In this document: positions 7,335-14,721 of the stretch, in pieces
How the letters are laid out: the number at the start of each line of letters is the position of its first letter
Position numbering within the stretch: position 1 is the first letter of the stretch
Source of the DNA: an uncultured beta proteobacterium
GTDB lineage: Bacteria > Pseudomonadota > Gammaproteobacteria > Burkholderiales > Burkholderiaceae_B
Assembly (NCBI GenBank): GCA_903924715.1
Contig: CAIYCP010000250.1
Coordinates: 1-15,440, forward strand
DNA length: 15,440 nucleotides
Reading direction: 5' to 3'
Notes under the pieces: model-generated
What the model was told of the DNA's origin: nothing
Database searches by the model: none
The model's input: the letters and a program-made list of their open reading frames with translations, nothing else
Translations under genes and position numbers: made by a program

Positions 7335-7769
7335 ATGAAAAAAATTCTTGTGCTTCAAGGCCCAAATATGACGTACTTGGGTAAGCGTCAGCCAGAGCTC
7401 TACGGCACCACAAGCGCGAACGAACTCGACGCCTTATTACAGGCGCACGCTAAAACGCATGGCTATAGCCTAGAAATTTTTTATACGCATCTTGAAGGCC
7501 AGGCGATTGAACGTCTTTATCAGGCAGTCACTGAGGGAGTTCATGGTTTAGTGATGAATCCAGCCGGCTTTCTATATTCTGGTTATGCGCTGCGCGATTG
7601 CTTAAAAGCAATCAATCTGCCGTATATCGAAGTGCACATGACGAATATTGAAAAGCGCGGTATCCAATCGGTACTGGCGCAAGTCAGCACCGGCATGATC
7701 ACTGGGCTAGGGATCCAATCGTATGTGCTGGGTCTGAATGCAATGCTGAACTTACTGAATCAAGACTAA
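7335..7769 (+). CDS. Type II 3-dehydroquinate dehydratase homologue, divergent active site
   Basis: A 144-residue protein with the type II dehydroquinase (AroQ/QuiB) fold and length. The family enzyme removes water from 3-dehydroquinate to give 3-dehydroshikimate and forms dodecamers. From NPAG onward the numbering coincides with my memory of the Mycobacterium tuberculosis enzyme. Residues expected for catalysis are kept: Asn11 (GPN), Arg18, Tyr23 (ELYG), Asn75, Asp88, Glu99, His101 (EVHMTN) and Arg108. Several substrate-contact positions differ: Gly77 is Ala, His81 is Tyr, Ser103 is Thr and Arg112 is Ser. It starts at ATG 7335 after an A-rich leader without a clear ribosome binding site. Two bases separate its stop from the amidase start. 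This setting argues for a catabolic or altered-substrate enzyme rather than the housekeeping shikimate enzyme. Family membership is firm; the substrate is uncertain. Confidence 0.88.
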   Translation: MKKILVLQGPNMTYLGKRQPELYGTTSANELDALLQAHAKTHGYSLEIFYTHLEGQAIERLYQAVTEGVHGLVMNPAGFLYSGYALRDCLKAINLPYIEVHMTNIEKRGIQSVLAQVSTGMITGLGIQSYVLGLNAMLNLLNQD

Positions 7770-7771
7770 AA

Positions 7772-8974
7772 ATGCACAACAAAAAATTTCCTTTGTACGA
7801 TCCGATTCAAGCTTGCGTACCGCATGGCAAATTCAGCCTACCCCCAACGGGCTCGGGCTTGTTAGATGGACTCACTTTTGCAGTCAAGGATATTTTTGAT
7901 ATTGCAGGGCATCCAACCGGCGCGGGCAACCCCACCTGGTTAACAACGCATCCGAGTCCCACCCACACTAGCCCGTTAGTTGAACAGTTACTGGCCGCCG
8001 GCGCCCAGATGACCGGTAAAGTCATTACCGACGAATTGGCCTATAGCTTGAACGGAGACAATATTCACTACGGTACCCCTGTCAACACCAACGCCCCTGG
8101 CCACGTGCCAGGCGGTTCATCGAGTGGCTCAGTGGCAGCAGTGGCCGCGAAACTATGCGACTTTGCCTTAGGGAGCGACACGGGCGGCTCAACCCGGGTT
8201 CCCGCCAGTTACTGTGGTGTTTGGGGTTTACGCACCACCCATGATCTCTTGTCGCGCGAGCACGTCGTGCCCTTACACGCCTCGTTTGACACGCTGACCT
8301 GGTTTGCGCATGCGCCAGACACATTCAAACGCGTGGGTCAAGTGCTACTGCCCGCCTCTTCATTTGCACCCAAACGTTTGCTTAAACCTGAGGCGTTGTG
8401 GGCGCTGGCAAGCGATGATTTTCAAGCACCGCTCAATGCGGTCTTGACTGCAGCAGAAACTTTATTGGGGCTCAACGCACAGGCGATGTCTTTTACCCGA
8501 GAAGCTGAAACGCTTGAGCAGTGGCGTCAAGCGTATGTCACCCTGGGCGCGCACGAGGCCTGGAGCCTTCATGGCGCATGGATCACTGAGCATCGACCCA
8601 CGTTTTCTGTACCGATTGCAGCGCGCTGGGCGCAGGCTCAAACGGTTAGCGAACAACAAGCTCATGCTGCGCGCGTAAAGGTCGCTGACATACGCGCACA
8701 TATTCGTACGCTCTTAGCCGACGATGCCATTGCAATCGTCCCTTCAGCCGCCGGCTTAGCACCTTTGCTCAACGCCAGCGGGCAAGCCGTCGACGCGCTT
8801 CGAATGCGCACCATGCACATCACCTGTATCGCAGGAATCAGTGGTGTCTGCCAGGTCAGCATCCCCTTTAAAAACAAAGAGGGCTTACCGGTCGGGGTCT
8901 CTCTAATCGGCCCTGCGGGCAGTGATCAGGCAGTCATTCACCTGGCCACTGAACTCGCACGAGCGCTTGCGTAA
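7772..8974 (+). CDS. Amidase signature family hydrolase, short AMI1-like form
   Basis: A 400-residue amidase of the amidase signature family, which hydrolyses amides to carboxylic acid and ammonia by a Ser-cisSer-Lys triad. The triad is visible as Lys39 (FAVKDIF), Ser116 (GGSSSGS) and nucleophile Ser140 (SDTGGSTRVPAS). The spacing of 24 between the two serines matches fatty acid amide hydrolase as I recall it. The short length and the segments DELAYSLNGDN and HYGTPVNTNAP resemble plant AMI1-type indole-acetamide hydrolases. That resemblance does not fix the substrate. There is no signal peptide, so it is cytoplasmic. The start lies two bases after the dehydroquinase-like gene without a strong ribosome binding site, so translational coupling is likely. 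It converges with the following SDR gene. A plausible but unproven pathway would release ammonia from an amide and pass the acid on to the neighbouring enzymes. Confidence 0.93.
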   Translation: MHNKKFPLYDPIQACVPHGKFSLPPTGSGLLDGLTFAVKDIFDIAGHPTGAGNPTWLTTHPSPTHTSPLVEQLLAAGAQMTGKVITDELAYSLNGDNIHYGTPVNTNAPGHVPGGSSSGSVAAVAAKLCDFALGSDTGGSTRVPASYCGVWGLRTTHDLLSREHVVPLHASFDTLTWFAHAPDTFKRVGQVLLPASSFAPKRLLKPEALWALASDDFQAPLNAVLTAAETLLGLNAQAMSFTREAETLEQWRQAYVTLGAHEAWSLHGAWITEHRPTFSVPIAARWAQAQTVSEQQAHAARVKVADIRAHIRTLLADDAIAIVPSAAGLAPLLNASGQAVDALRMRTMHITCIAGISGVCQVSIPFKNKEGLPVGVSLIGPAGSDQAVIHLATELARALA

Positions 8975-8985
8975 ATCGTGGCGCG

Positions 8986-9741
8986 TTAGCCGCGTCCGAT
9001 GAACGGCATTGTGGTTGCCATAATGGTCACAAACTGAACGTTGGTCTCAAGCGGAAAACCAACAATTTGCGTGATTGTTTGCGCAACGTGATTGACATCC
9101 ATACGTGGCTCAACGCGGGTTGTGCCGTCTGGCTGAGGCACGCCCTTTGTCATACGCTCAGTCATGGGCGTAATCGCGTTACCAATATCAACCTGGCTAC
9201 ACGCAATACGATAATTACGGGTATCCAGTGAGATGGACTTTGTTAAGCCCGTGACGGCATGTTTGGTCGAGGTATAACCAATTGAGAAAGGACGTGGCGT
9301 GTGTGCGGAAATCGATCCGTTGTTAATAATCCTGCCACCTTGGGGCGTTTGATCTTTCATGATCCGGATGGCGGCCTGCGCACATAGAAACATGCCGGTG
9401 AGGTTGACGTTCACAATATCCTTCCAGATTTCAACAGGCAAATCTTCAATCGGCACAGGAGGGCCACCGCGCCCTGCATTATTAAACAAGACATCTAGCC
9501 GACCCCAGCGACGCACAATTTCAGCAAACAGATTTTTGACAGAGGCTTCATCGCTGACGTCGGTCACAATCGGGTGCAATTGCGACGCTAAAGCGCCGCC
9601 TTCCGTGCGAGTTTCTTCGAGTGCGTCTGCACGACGTCCTGCTAGCGCCACTTGATAGCCTGCGCGCGCTAAGTGAAGCGCAACTGCGCGTCCGACGCCC
9701 GATCCAGCACCTGTCACTACCGCTACTTTTAACTCAGCCAT
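8986..9741 (-). CDS. Short-chain dehydrogenase/reductase, NADP-preferring
   Basis: A 251-residue classical SDR with TGAGSGVG (residues 10-17), NNAG (87-90), and the catalytic residues Asn113, Ser143, Tyr156 and Lys160 (YTSTK). After the second strand the sequence is LAGRRAD, and the two arginines predict NADP(H). This contrasts with the NAD-type SDR at 2181-2930. Only the general SDR motifs are obviously shared, so the two are not recent duplicates. ATG 9741 has AGGA eight bases upstream. It lies 80 bases downstream of the sulfurtransferase on the same strand, so co-transcription is possible. That gap contains a TATAAA on the minus strand (9775-9780), so a separate promoter is also possible. 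The substrate cannot be named. Confidence 0.92.
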   Translation of the reverse strand: MAELKVAVVTGAGSGVGRAVALHLARAGYQVALAGRRADALEETRTEGGALASQLHPIVTDVSDEASVKNLFAEIVRRWGRLDVLFNNAGRGGPPVPIEDLPVEIWKDIVNVNLTGMFLCAQAAIRIMKDQTPQGGRIINNGSISAHTPRPFSIGYTSTKHAVTGLTKSISLDTRNYRIACSQVDIGNAITPMTERMTKGVPQPDGTTRVEPRMDVNHVAQTITQIVGFPLETNVQFVTIMATTMPFIGRG

Positions 9742-9821
9742 TGCTCATCCTAAATGTTGATGTCCTATGCGGACTTTATAAAAAATACTCGCTCAAAAGT
9801 TTGCTGCTGTCGCGTCTGGCA

Positions 9822-10694
9822 TTAACCTGCGACTTTTGACGGCCCAATTTCAGTGGGTGCATCAGGTTGCGAACTCCATTCACTCCAAGAGCCGCCGTAC
9901 AACGCGCCGCCCGACAAACCGGCCAGCTCAAGCGCAAGTAACAGGTGACATGCGGACACACCCGAGCCACAACTTGCCACCAGGTTCTTCGGGGATTGCG
10001 AGCCTAATAATTTGGTGAACTCAGCGCGCAAGACCTCAGGCGCCTTAAACGTACCATCGTCATTCAAATTTTCTTTGACGGGTCGACTGGCTGCGCCAGG
10101 AATATGCCCTGCGCGTGCATCCAAGGTTTCATTTTGCCCTTGAAAACGATCCCCAGGGCGCGCGTCCACAATCAAACGATCCGTGCGGCCCAGGCCCGCT
10201 TGCATATTGGCCAAATCCACCGAGGATACAAGTGAAGCCCCCTGCTTGAAATCACCGATTGGTCTTGCCTTGGGCTTAACGTTGGTCAAGCTATAGCCCG
10301 CTTTTTCCCAAGCAGGCATCCCACCATCCAACACCACCACGCTTGCATGGCCGACCCAGCGCGCTAACCACCAAAGGCGCGAGCCATACAGACCTCCGTG
10401 CGCATCGACCCCAACAATCAGCGTATCCCGATTTACGCCAAGTTGATTTAAATACTGCGCAAAGATCTTTGCCTCGGGTAGTGGGTGACGGCCGTTTAAC
10501 CCATTTTTTTCACGACTCAGCGCGCGTCCCAAATCAACATACACCGCCTCAGGCAAATGCGAAACGTCGTACGCACGCTGCCCTAGATCGGGATCCACTA
10601 AATCAAACCGACAATCACAAATCAATACCTTGGCGGGATTTTCGCTGAGCCGTGCATGCAGGGCCTGAGGCGTGATCAAGAAAGAAGATGACAT
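9822..10694 (-). CDS. Sulfurtransferase, 3-mercaptopyruvate/thiosulfate type with two rhodanese domains
   Basis: A cytoplasmic rhodanese of 290 residues that moves sulfane sulfur from 3-mercaptopyruvate or thiosulfate to a thiol or cyanide acceptor. An inactive N-terminal rhodanese domain spans about 1-135 (ICDCRFDL, GHASVVVLDGG). The catalytic C-terminal domain spans about 155-285 (LIVDARPGDRF, AGHIPGA). The active-site loop CGSGVSAC begins at Cys242. The CGSGV[TS]A loop is typical of 3-mercaptopyruvate sulfurtransferases such as SseA, whereas thiosulfate enzymes usually have CRKGVTA. An upstream in-frame ATG at 10730 would add 12 residues. The ATG at 10694 is preferred because AGGAA (10703-10707) lies eight bases before it and the family begins there. 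It is divergent from gmk. Confidence 0.93.
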   Translation of the reverse strand: MSSSFLITPQALHARLSENPAKVLICDCRFDLVDPDLGQRAYDVSHLPEAVYVDLGRALSREKNGLNGRHPLPEAKIFAQYLNQLGVNRDTLIVGVDAHGGLYGSRLWWLARWVGHASVVVLDGGMPAWEKAGYSLTNVKPKARPIGDFKQGASLVSSVDLANMQAGLGRTDRLIVDARPGDRFQGQNETLDARAGHIPGAASRPVKENLNDDGTFKAPEVLRAEFTKLLGSQSPKNLVASCGSGVSACHLLLALELAGLSGGALYGGSWSEWSSQPDAPTEIGPSKVAG

Positions 10695-10702
10695 TGCTAA
10701 TG

Positions 10703-10707
10703 TTCCT
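10703..10707 (-). promoter_or_regulatory. Ribosome binding site deciding the sulfurtransferase start
   Basis: The minus strand reads AGGAA, eight bases before the ATG at 10694. It makes the longer start at 10730 unlikely. Confidence 0.55.
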
Positions 10708-10753
10708 AGGAATAAGTAACGACAAATCAAGGACGACGCGATAGCGACTCTGC

Positions 10754-10759
10754 TATGCT
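10754..10759 (+). promoter_or_regulatory. Possible -10 element of gmk promoter
   Basis: TATGCT matches the sigma-70 -10 consensus at four of six positions and lies 31 bases before the preferred gmk ATG. No convincing -35 is visible at the right distance. Transcription from here would begin after the alternative ATG at 10755, which supports the start at 10791. Confidence 0.25.
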
Positions 10760-10790
10760 TTTACTTTACGTCAATCCTCTATTGTCACCC

Positions 10791-11417
10791 ATGTCTAAGG
10801 CCGCCGGAAACGTTTTTGTAGTGGTTGCGCCAAGCGGTGCTGGCAAGTCAAGCTTAGTCAATGCGCTGTTAGCCCAAGACCCTAAGCTTTGCCTCTCAGT
10901 GTCGGCGACCACGCGCGCGCCACGTAGCGGCGAAACCGATGGCAAAGACTATCGGTTTGTCAGCAAAGATGAGTTTGTTGCAATGCGGCAAAATAATCAA
11001 TTGCTTGAGTGGGCCGAGGTACATGGCAATTTTTATGGCACGCCCCGCGATCAGATCGAACAAGCGATCCATCAGGGTCGCGACATTTTGCTCGAAATTG
11101 ACTGGCAAGGGGCCCGCCAGGTCAAACGTCTCTTTGCGCAGACGATCGGGATCTTCATTTTGCCACCCTCGATCCAAACGCTTGAACAACGTCTACAGCA
11201 ACGAGGACAAGACTCCCAAGCGGTGATTGCGCGCCGAATCGAGGCTGCGAGTGAAGAGATTATGCACGCACCCGAGTTCGAATATGTTATTATTAATCAA
11301 GACTTTAGGATTGCACTGGCTGAGCTCGCTGAGGTAGTCGCTGTTGCGCGCCTGCGCTACAACAGCCAGTCGGCCAAAAACGAAGGCTTATTTGCCTCGT
11401 TCGGGCTGACGACTTAA
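10791..11417 (+). CDS. gmk: Guanylate kinase
   Basis: Cytoplasmic kinase that converts GMP and ATP to GDP and ADP, needed for GTP and (p)ppGpp supply. The 208-residue product matches E. coli Gmk (207). It shows the P-loop APSGAGKSS near residues 13-21, the GMP-binding SATTRAPRSGETDGKDYRFV region, the EWAEVHGNFYGTP segment, and the LLEIDWQGARQVK strand-loop. The lid carries arginines in a Gln/Arg-rich stretch. An ATG at 10755 would add 12 residues (a hydrophobic stretch) that the family lacks, so Met at 10791 was chosen, although neither start has a strong ribosome binding site. It is followed by rpoZ and spoT, the usual proteobacterial order linking guanine nucleotides with the stringent response. 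Confidence 0.96.
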   Translation: MSKAAGNVFVVVAPSGAGKSSLVNALLAQDPKLCLSVSATTRAPRSGETDGKDYRFVSKDEFVAMRQNNQLLEWAEVHGNFYGTPRDQIEQAIHQGRDILLEIDWQGARQVKRLFAQTIGIFILPPSIQTLEQRLQQRGQDSQAVIARRIEAASEEIMHAPEFEYVIINQDFRIALAELAEVVAVARLRYNSQSAKNEGLFASFGLTT

Positions 11418-11480
11418 GGTACGACCACAGCGCACTGCACATTTATCTACCTGCTTAAACCTTTTATTTTCAGGATTACC

Positions 11481-11684
11481 ATGGCTCGCATTACTGTTGA
11501 CGACTGTCTTGAACGCATTCCAAACCGTTTCAAACTTACCCTTGCAGCCACATATCGTGCGCGCGAACTCGCGCAAGGTCATGCACCCCGCCTCGAAACC
11601 AAAGACAAACCTTGCGTGACCGCCTTGCGTGAAATCGCGAATGGTTTAGTTGGCATCGAAATGCTGCGTAAGGTACCAACCTAA
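11481..11684 (+). CDS. rpoZ: DNA-directed RNA polymerase omega subunit
   Basis: The 67-residue omega subunit, which binds the beta-prime subunit, helps RNA polymerase assembly and contributes to a ppGpp-binding site. The start MARITVDDCLERIPNRF is diagnostic, followed by TLAATYRARELAQG and a conserved helix with TALREIANG. The length equals that usual in Betaproteobacteria and is shorter than E. coli (91). The ATG has AGGA five bases upstream (11472-11475). It lies 63 bases after gmk and 11 bases before spoT. Confidence 0.96.
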   Translation: MARITVDDCLERIPNRFKLTLAATYRARELAQGHAPRLETKDKPCVTALREIANGLVGIEMLRKVPT

Positions 11685-11695
11685 GTCACTGACAA

Positions 11696-13987
11696 ATGGC
11701 CTTTCCCGGATTTCGCTACGCATCCTCCGGGTTACGGGCCGCCCTCAAGGCCGGATCCAGACTCAAGCCTGGCGGCCTGAACAAAGAAGTGGCATTAGGC
11801 GTGATCTCAGGGGCGGCAACGCCCGTTGAAACTGAGCTCGAGCCTCCGGTGGCCTCGATGGCTCACCTGCAACAAATCTTATCGACCTATCTCGAACCGA
11901 AAGAGATCAGCACCGTTCGGGATGCCTACCGCTTTTCAGATCAAGCTCACCTTGGGCAGTTACGCTCAAGCGGTTCGCCCTACATCACCCATCCAATTTC
12001 AGTCGCCGAAATCTGTGCGGGCTGGAAACTTGACGCCGAGGCCATTCAAGCTGCGCTTTTGCATGACGTGATGGAAGATCAGGGCATTGCCAAACAAGAT
12101 CTTCTTGAAAAATTTGGCGATGAGGTTGCCGAATTGGTCGATGGCCTGTCAAAACTTGATCGCCTAGAGTTTGCAACAAAGGCGCAACAACAGGCTGAAA
12201 GCTTTAGAAAAATGCTTTTAGCGATGGCGCGCGATATTCGTGTGATCCTGATTAAGCTGGCCGATCGTCTGCACAACATGCGCACTCTTGATGCCGTTGC
12301 CCCTGAAAAACGCAGACGCATTGCGCAAGAAACACTCGATATCTACGCACCCATTGCCTATCGGCTGGGTTTAAATGCACTCTATCGTGAGTTGCAAGAT
12401 TTATGCTTTGAAGCAATTTATCCAAACCGCTATCGCGTTCTTGAAAAAGCGGTACGCGCCGCGCGCGGTAATCGTCGTGAAGTATTAAGCAAAATTGATG
12501 AGCAAGTTCGTCTAGCGTTACCTGCTGCTGGCATCGAAAGCGAATTACTCAGTCGCGAAAAAACCTTGTACGGCATCTATCACAAGATGGTTGAGCAAAA
12601 GAAAAGCTTCACCAATGTTTTAGATATCTATGGCTTTCGCGTGATCGTGCATACCCTGCCCGAATGCTATATGGCCTTGGGTATCGTGCACCAACTGTAT
12701 CGCCCCGTGCCTGGTAAATTCAAAGACTATATTGCGATCCCAAAAGTCAACGGCTATCAGTCTTTGCACACAACGTTGGTTGGCCCCTTTGGCACCCCCA
12801 TTGAGTTTCAGTTTCGCACGCACGATATGCACCAAGTCGCCGAAGAAGGCGTCGCGGCGCACTGGCTTTACAAGGCAGAGTCGTCCTCTTTGGAAGAAAT
12901 TCAAACGCAAACAAGTAAGTCGTTGCAATCGCTGCTAGACATTCAAAGTCAGACTGGAGATTCGAGCGAATTTCTTGAACACGTCAAGGTCGATCTGTTT
13001 CCAGACGCCGTGTATGTGTTTACACCCAAAGGAAAAATTGTCTCGCTGCCTCGCGGTGCGACACCGATTGACTTTGCTTACATGATTCACACAGACGTGG
13101 GTAACCGCGCAGTGGCCTGCAAAGTCAACGGTGAAAATGTAGCGCTGCGCACCGAGCTCTCAAGCGGCGACACGATCTCAATTTCAACCTCGCCAACTGC
13201 CAGGCCAAGCGCTCAATGGCTCAATTACGCACGCACGGGCCGGGCACGTTCAGAAATTCGGCATTTTTTACGTACCAGCGAATACGATGAGTCTGCTGCG
13301 TTTGGCGAACGTCAACTCGCTCAGGCACTCAAAGAGCTGAACTTGGCAATGCCTAAACCAGAGGATCCCATTTGGGAAAAACTGGCACGCAGTAGCGGTG
13401 CTAAATCACGCGCAGAGATTTTGGCCGACATTGGACTGGGTAAGCGTTTGGCAGCTGTCGTCGCGCGCCGCTTTACACCAGATCATCCACTCATCGCCAC
13501 AACGGCAGCCGCCGATGAAGCCCTAAGTGCTGCACGTACGATGCCAATTCAAATTCGCGGGCACGAAGGTCAAGCCGTGCAGCTCGCGCCTTGTTGTGGT
13601 CCGCTTCCAGGTGACGTCATTGTTGCGGGCGTACGAATCGGGCATGGCTTGGTTGTTCATACCGCCGAATGCCCCGTCGCCCTTCGCGCCCGGATGAAAG
13701 AACCCGAGCGCTGGGTAGACGTTGTCTGGGATCAAGAAACCGCCAAACACTTTTCAGCCCGTATCGAAATCATGGCGCAAAACGAACGCGGCATTTTGAG
13801 CCGGATTGCGGCCGAAGTTGCACAGGCCGACTCGAATATTGTGAATGCCACCATGCATGAAGACGCTGTTGATACCGTGATGCTGAACCTGACTGTGCAA
13901 GTCGATAGCCGCAAGCACTTGGCGCAGGTATTCAGGTCAATTCGTCGCGTTCCTCAAGTACAAAAAATTGTACGCGCGAAGGGTTAA
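11696..13987 (+). CDS. spoT: Bifunctional (p)ppGpp synthetase/hydrolase
   Basis: RelA/SpoT homologue that makes and degrades (p)ppGpp, the stringent-response alarmone. Of 763 residues, the first 54 or so are an extension not present in E. coli SpoT; the core begins near MAHLQQILSTYL (Met55). The HD hydrolase domain has YITHP (His99), HDVMED (123-128) and GLSKLDRL. The synthetase domain has LDIYGFRVIV, then KFKD (341-344), then YIAIPKVNGYQSLHTT. The basic KxKD, in the place of RxKD, marks the bifunctional type as opposed to the acidic ExDD of RelA. TGS (about 438-500, VYVFTPKG), a linker region with conserved CC (APCCGPLPGD), and a C-terminal ACT domain (about 684-763) complete the usual order. 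All hydrolase motifs are intact. There is no strong ribosome binding site before ATG 11696, 11 bases after rpoZ, so coupling is likely. A start at Met55 cannot be excluded. Confidence 0.95.
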   Translation: MAFPGFRYASSGLRAALKAGSRLKPGGLNKEVALGVISGAATPVETELEPPVASMAHLQQILSTYLEPKEISTVRDAYRFSDQAHLGQLRSSGSPYITHPISVAEICAGWKLDAEAIQAALLHDVMEDQGIAKQDLLEKFGDEVAELVDGLSKLDRLEFATKAQQQAESFRKMLLAMARDIRVILIKLADRLHNMRTLDAVAPEKRRRIAQETLDIYAPIAYRLGLNALYRELQDLCFEAIYPNRYRVLEKAVRAARGNRREVLSKIDEQVRLALPAAGIESELLSREKTLYGIYHKMVEQKKSFTNVLDIYGFRVIVHTLPECYMALGIVHQLYRPVPGKFKDYIAIPKVNGYQSLHTTLVGPFGTPIEFQFRTHDMHQVAEEGVAAHWLYKAESSSLEEIQTQTSKSLQSLLDIQSQTGDSSEFLEHVKVDLFPDAVYVFTPKGKIVSLPRGATPIDFAYMIHTDVGNRAVACKVNGENVALRTELSSGDTISISTSPTARPSAQWLNYARTGRARSEIRHFLRTSEYDESAAFGERQLAQALKELNLAMPKPEDPIWEKLARSSGAKSRAEILADIGLGKRLAAVVARRFTPDHPLIATTAAADEALSAARTMPIQIRGHEGQAVQLAPCCGPLPGDVIVAGVRIGHGLVVHTAECPVALRARMKEPERWVDVVWDQETAKHFSARIEIMAQNERGILSRIAAEVAQADSNIVNATMHEDAVDTVMLNLTVQVDSRKHLAQVFRSIRRVPQVQKIVRAKG

Positions 13988-14035
13988 GCGCGCACAGAAC
14001 TCTTGGCCAACACTCACCACTTTTTAAACAAAAGC

Positions 14036-14707
14036 ATGTCAACAGATCACGTATTACAGCAGCATCCTGACGCCCCAGGCGAACTCTTGATTTGGACTTC
14101 AGTTGATCCCGTCCATGAGCAAGACTTTAACCAGTGGTACGACCAAGAACATATGCAAGAGCGCGCCGCGATTAAGGGATTTCGCTGGTCGCGACGCTAT
14201 CACTCCGACACGTGTGCGCGCCCTTATTTAGCGTTGTATCAAACCGACACGTTGCACGTTTTTACCAGCGAACCGTATCGACTCGCGTTTACCAAGCAAA
14301 CCCAATGGTCTGAGCGTAACTTTACGCGCATGCGCGATACACGCCGTCGGGTCAATGCGGTCACGCAGCTTTTCGGCGCCGGCACTGGCGCCGCAGTTGC
14401 CTTGGTTTGTCTAGACACACTAGAGACTGCGCATGCTGCAACGGCATTTACGCACGAACTTGCCGCAACCATTGAAGGTGTACTTAGCGTGCGAGCGCTC
14501 TGCCCGGACCCCGTGCTATCCACCCCGCTACCCTCTGAAGACCTCACAACGCGTAAGCTTGAGCCGTTTATCGTGATTGAAGCCACAACGCTTGCAAAGG
14601 CCGATCTTGCAGGGCATTGGCTCACTAAAAAGCTTGGACTAGCCGCTGAGAATAGTCACCGCTTTCAGTTACTCTGGGATTTGCAATCGGCTGATCTGTC
14701 ACGCTAA
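14036..14707 (+). CDS. Two-module alpha/beta-barrel protein, paralogue of the 6518-7234 product
   Basis: Function unknown. The 223-residue protein begins its first module at LLIWTSVDP, followed by FNQWYDQEHMQER, IKGFRWSRRY and PYLALYQTD. These line up motif by motif with the other barrel protein in this window, and a GAGTGAA segment corresponds to SAGTGLGG there. A second module runs from about VALVCLDT to FIVIEATTL. It lacks the low-complexity loop of its paralogue. A TTG at 14003 would add 11 residues, but the ATG at 14036 is the more natural start; neither has a clear ribosome binding site. It lies 48 bases after spoT, where many Betaproteobacteria carry greB, so it may be read from the spoT transcript. 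It converges with the TRAP receptor gene. Confidence 0.72.
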   Translation: MSTDHVLQQHPDAPGELLIWTSVDPVHEQDFNQWYDQEHMQERAAIKGFRWSRRYHSDTCARPYLALYQTDTLHVFTSEPYRLAFTKQTQWSERNFTRMRDTRRRVNAVTQLFGAGTGAAVALVCLDTLETAHAATAFTHELAATIEGVLSVRALCPDPVLSTPLPSEDLTTRKLEPFIVIEATTLAKADLAGHWLTKKLGLAAENSHRFQLLWDLQSADLSR

Positions 14708-14721
14708 CGCCACGACAGGCA

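Noticed and set aside
7335..7769. Calling this the housekeeping aroQ
   Set aside because: Several substrate-contact residues differ and the neighbour is an amidase, so the family is given without the gene symbol.
2181..9741. The two SDR genes as a duplication
   Set aside because: They share only family motifs and differ in predicted cofactor (Asp36 versus Arg36-Arg37), so recent duplication is unlikely.
9762..9774. Small inverted repeat GTCC-TATGC-GGAC upstream of the second SDR
   Set aside because: A four-base stem is expected by chance, and it is not clearly placed as an operator or terminator.
12620..12928. Open frame on the minus strand inside spoT
   Set aside because: The overlapping SpoT synthetase domain is clear; this frame has no family features.
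14239..14625. 128-residue minus-strand frame inside the second barrel gene
   Set aside because: Its Ser/Val-rich composition is typical of an antisense shadow, and the plus-strand frame matches a paralogue in the window.
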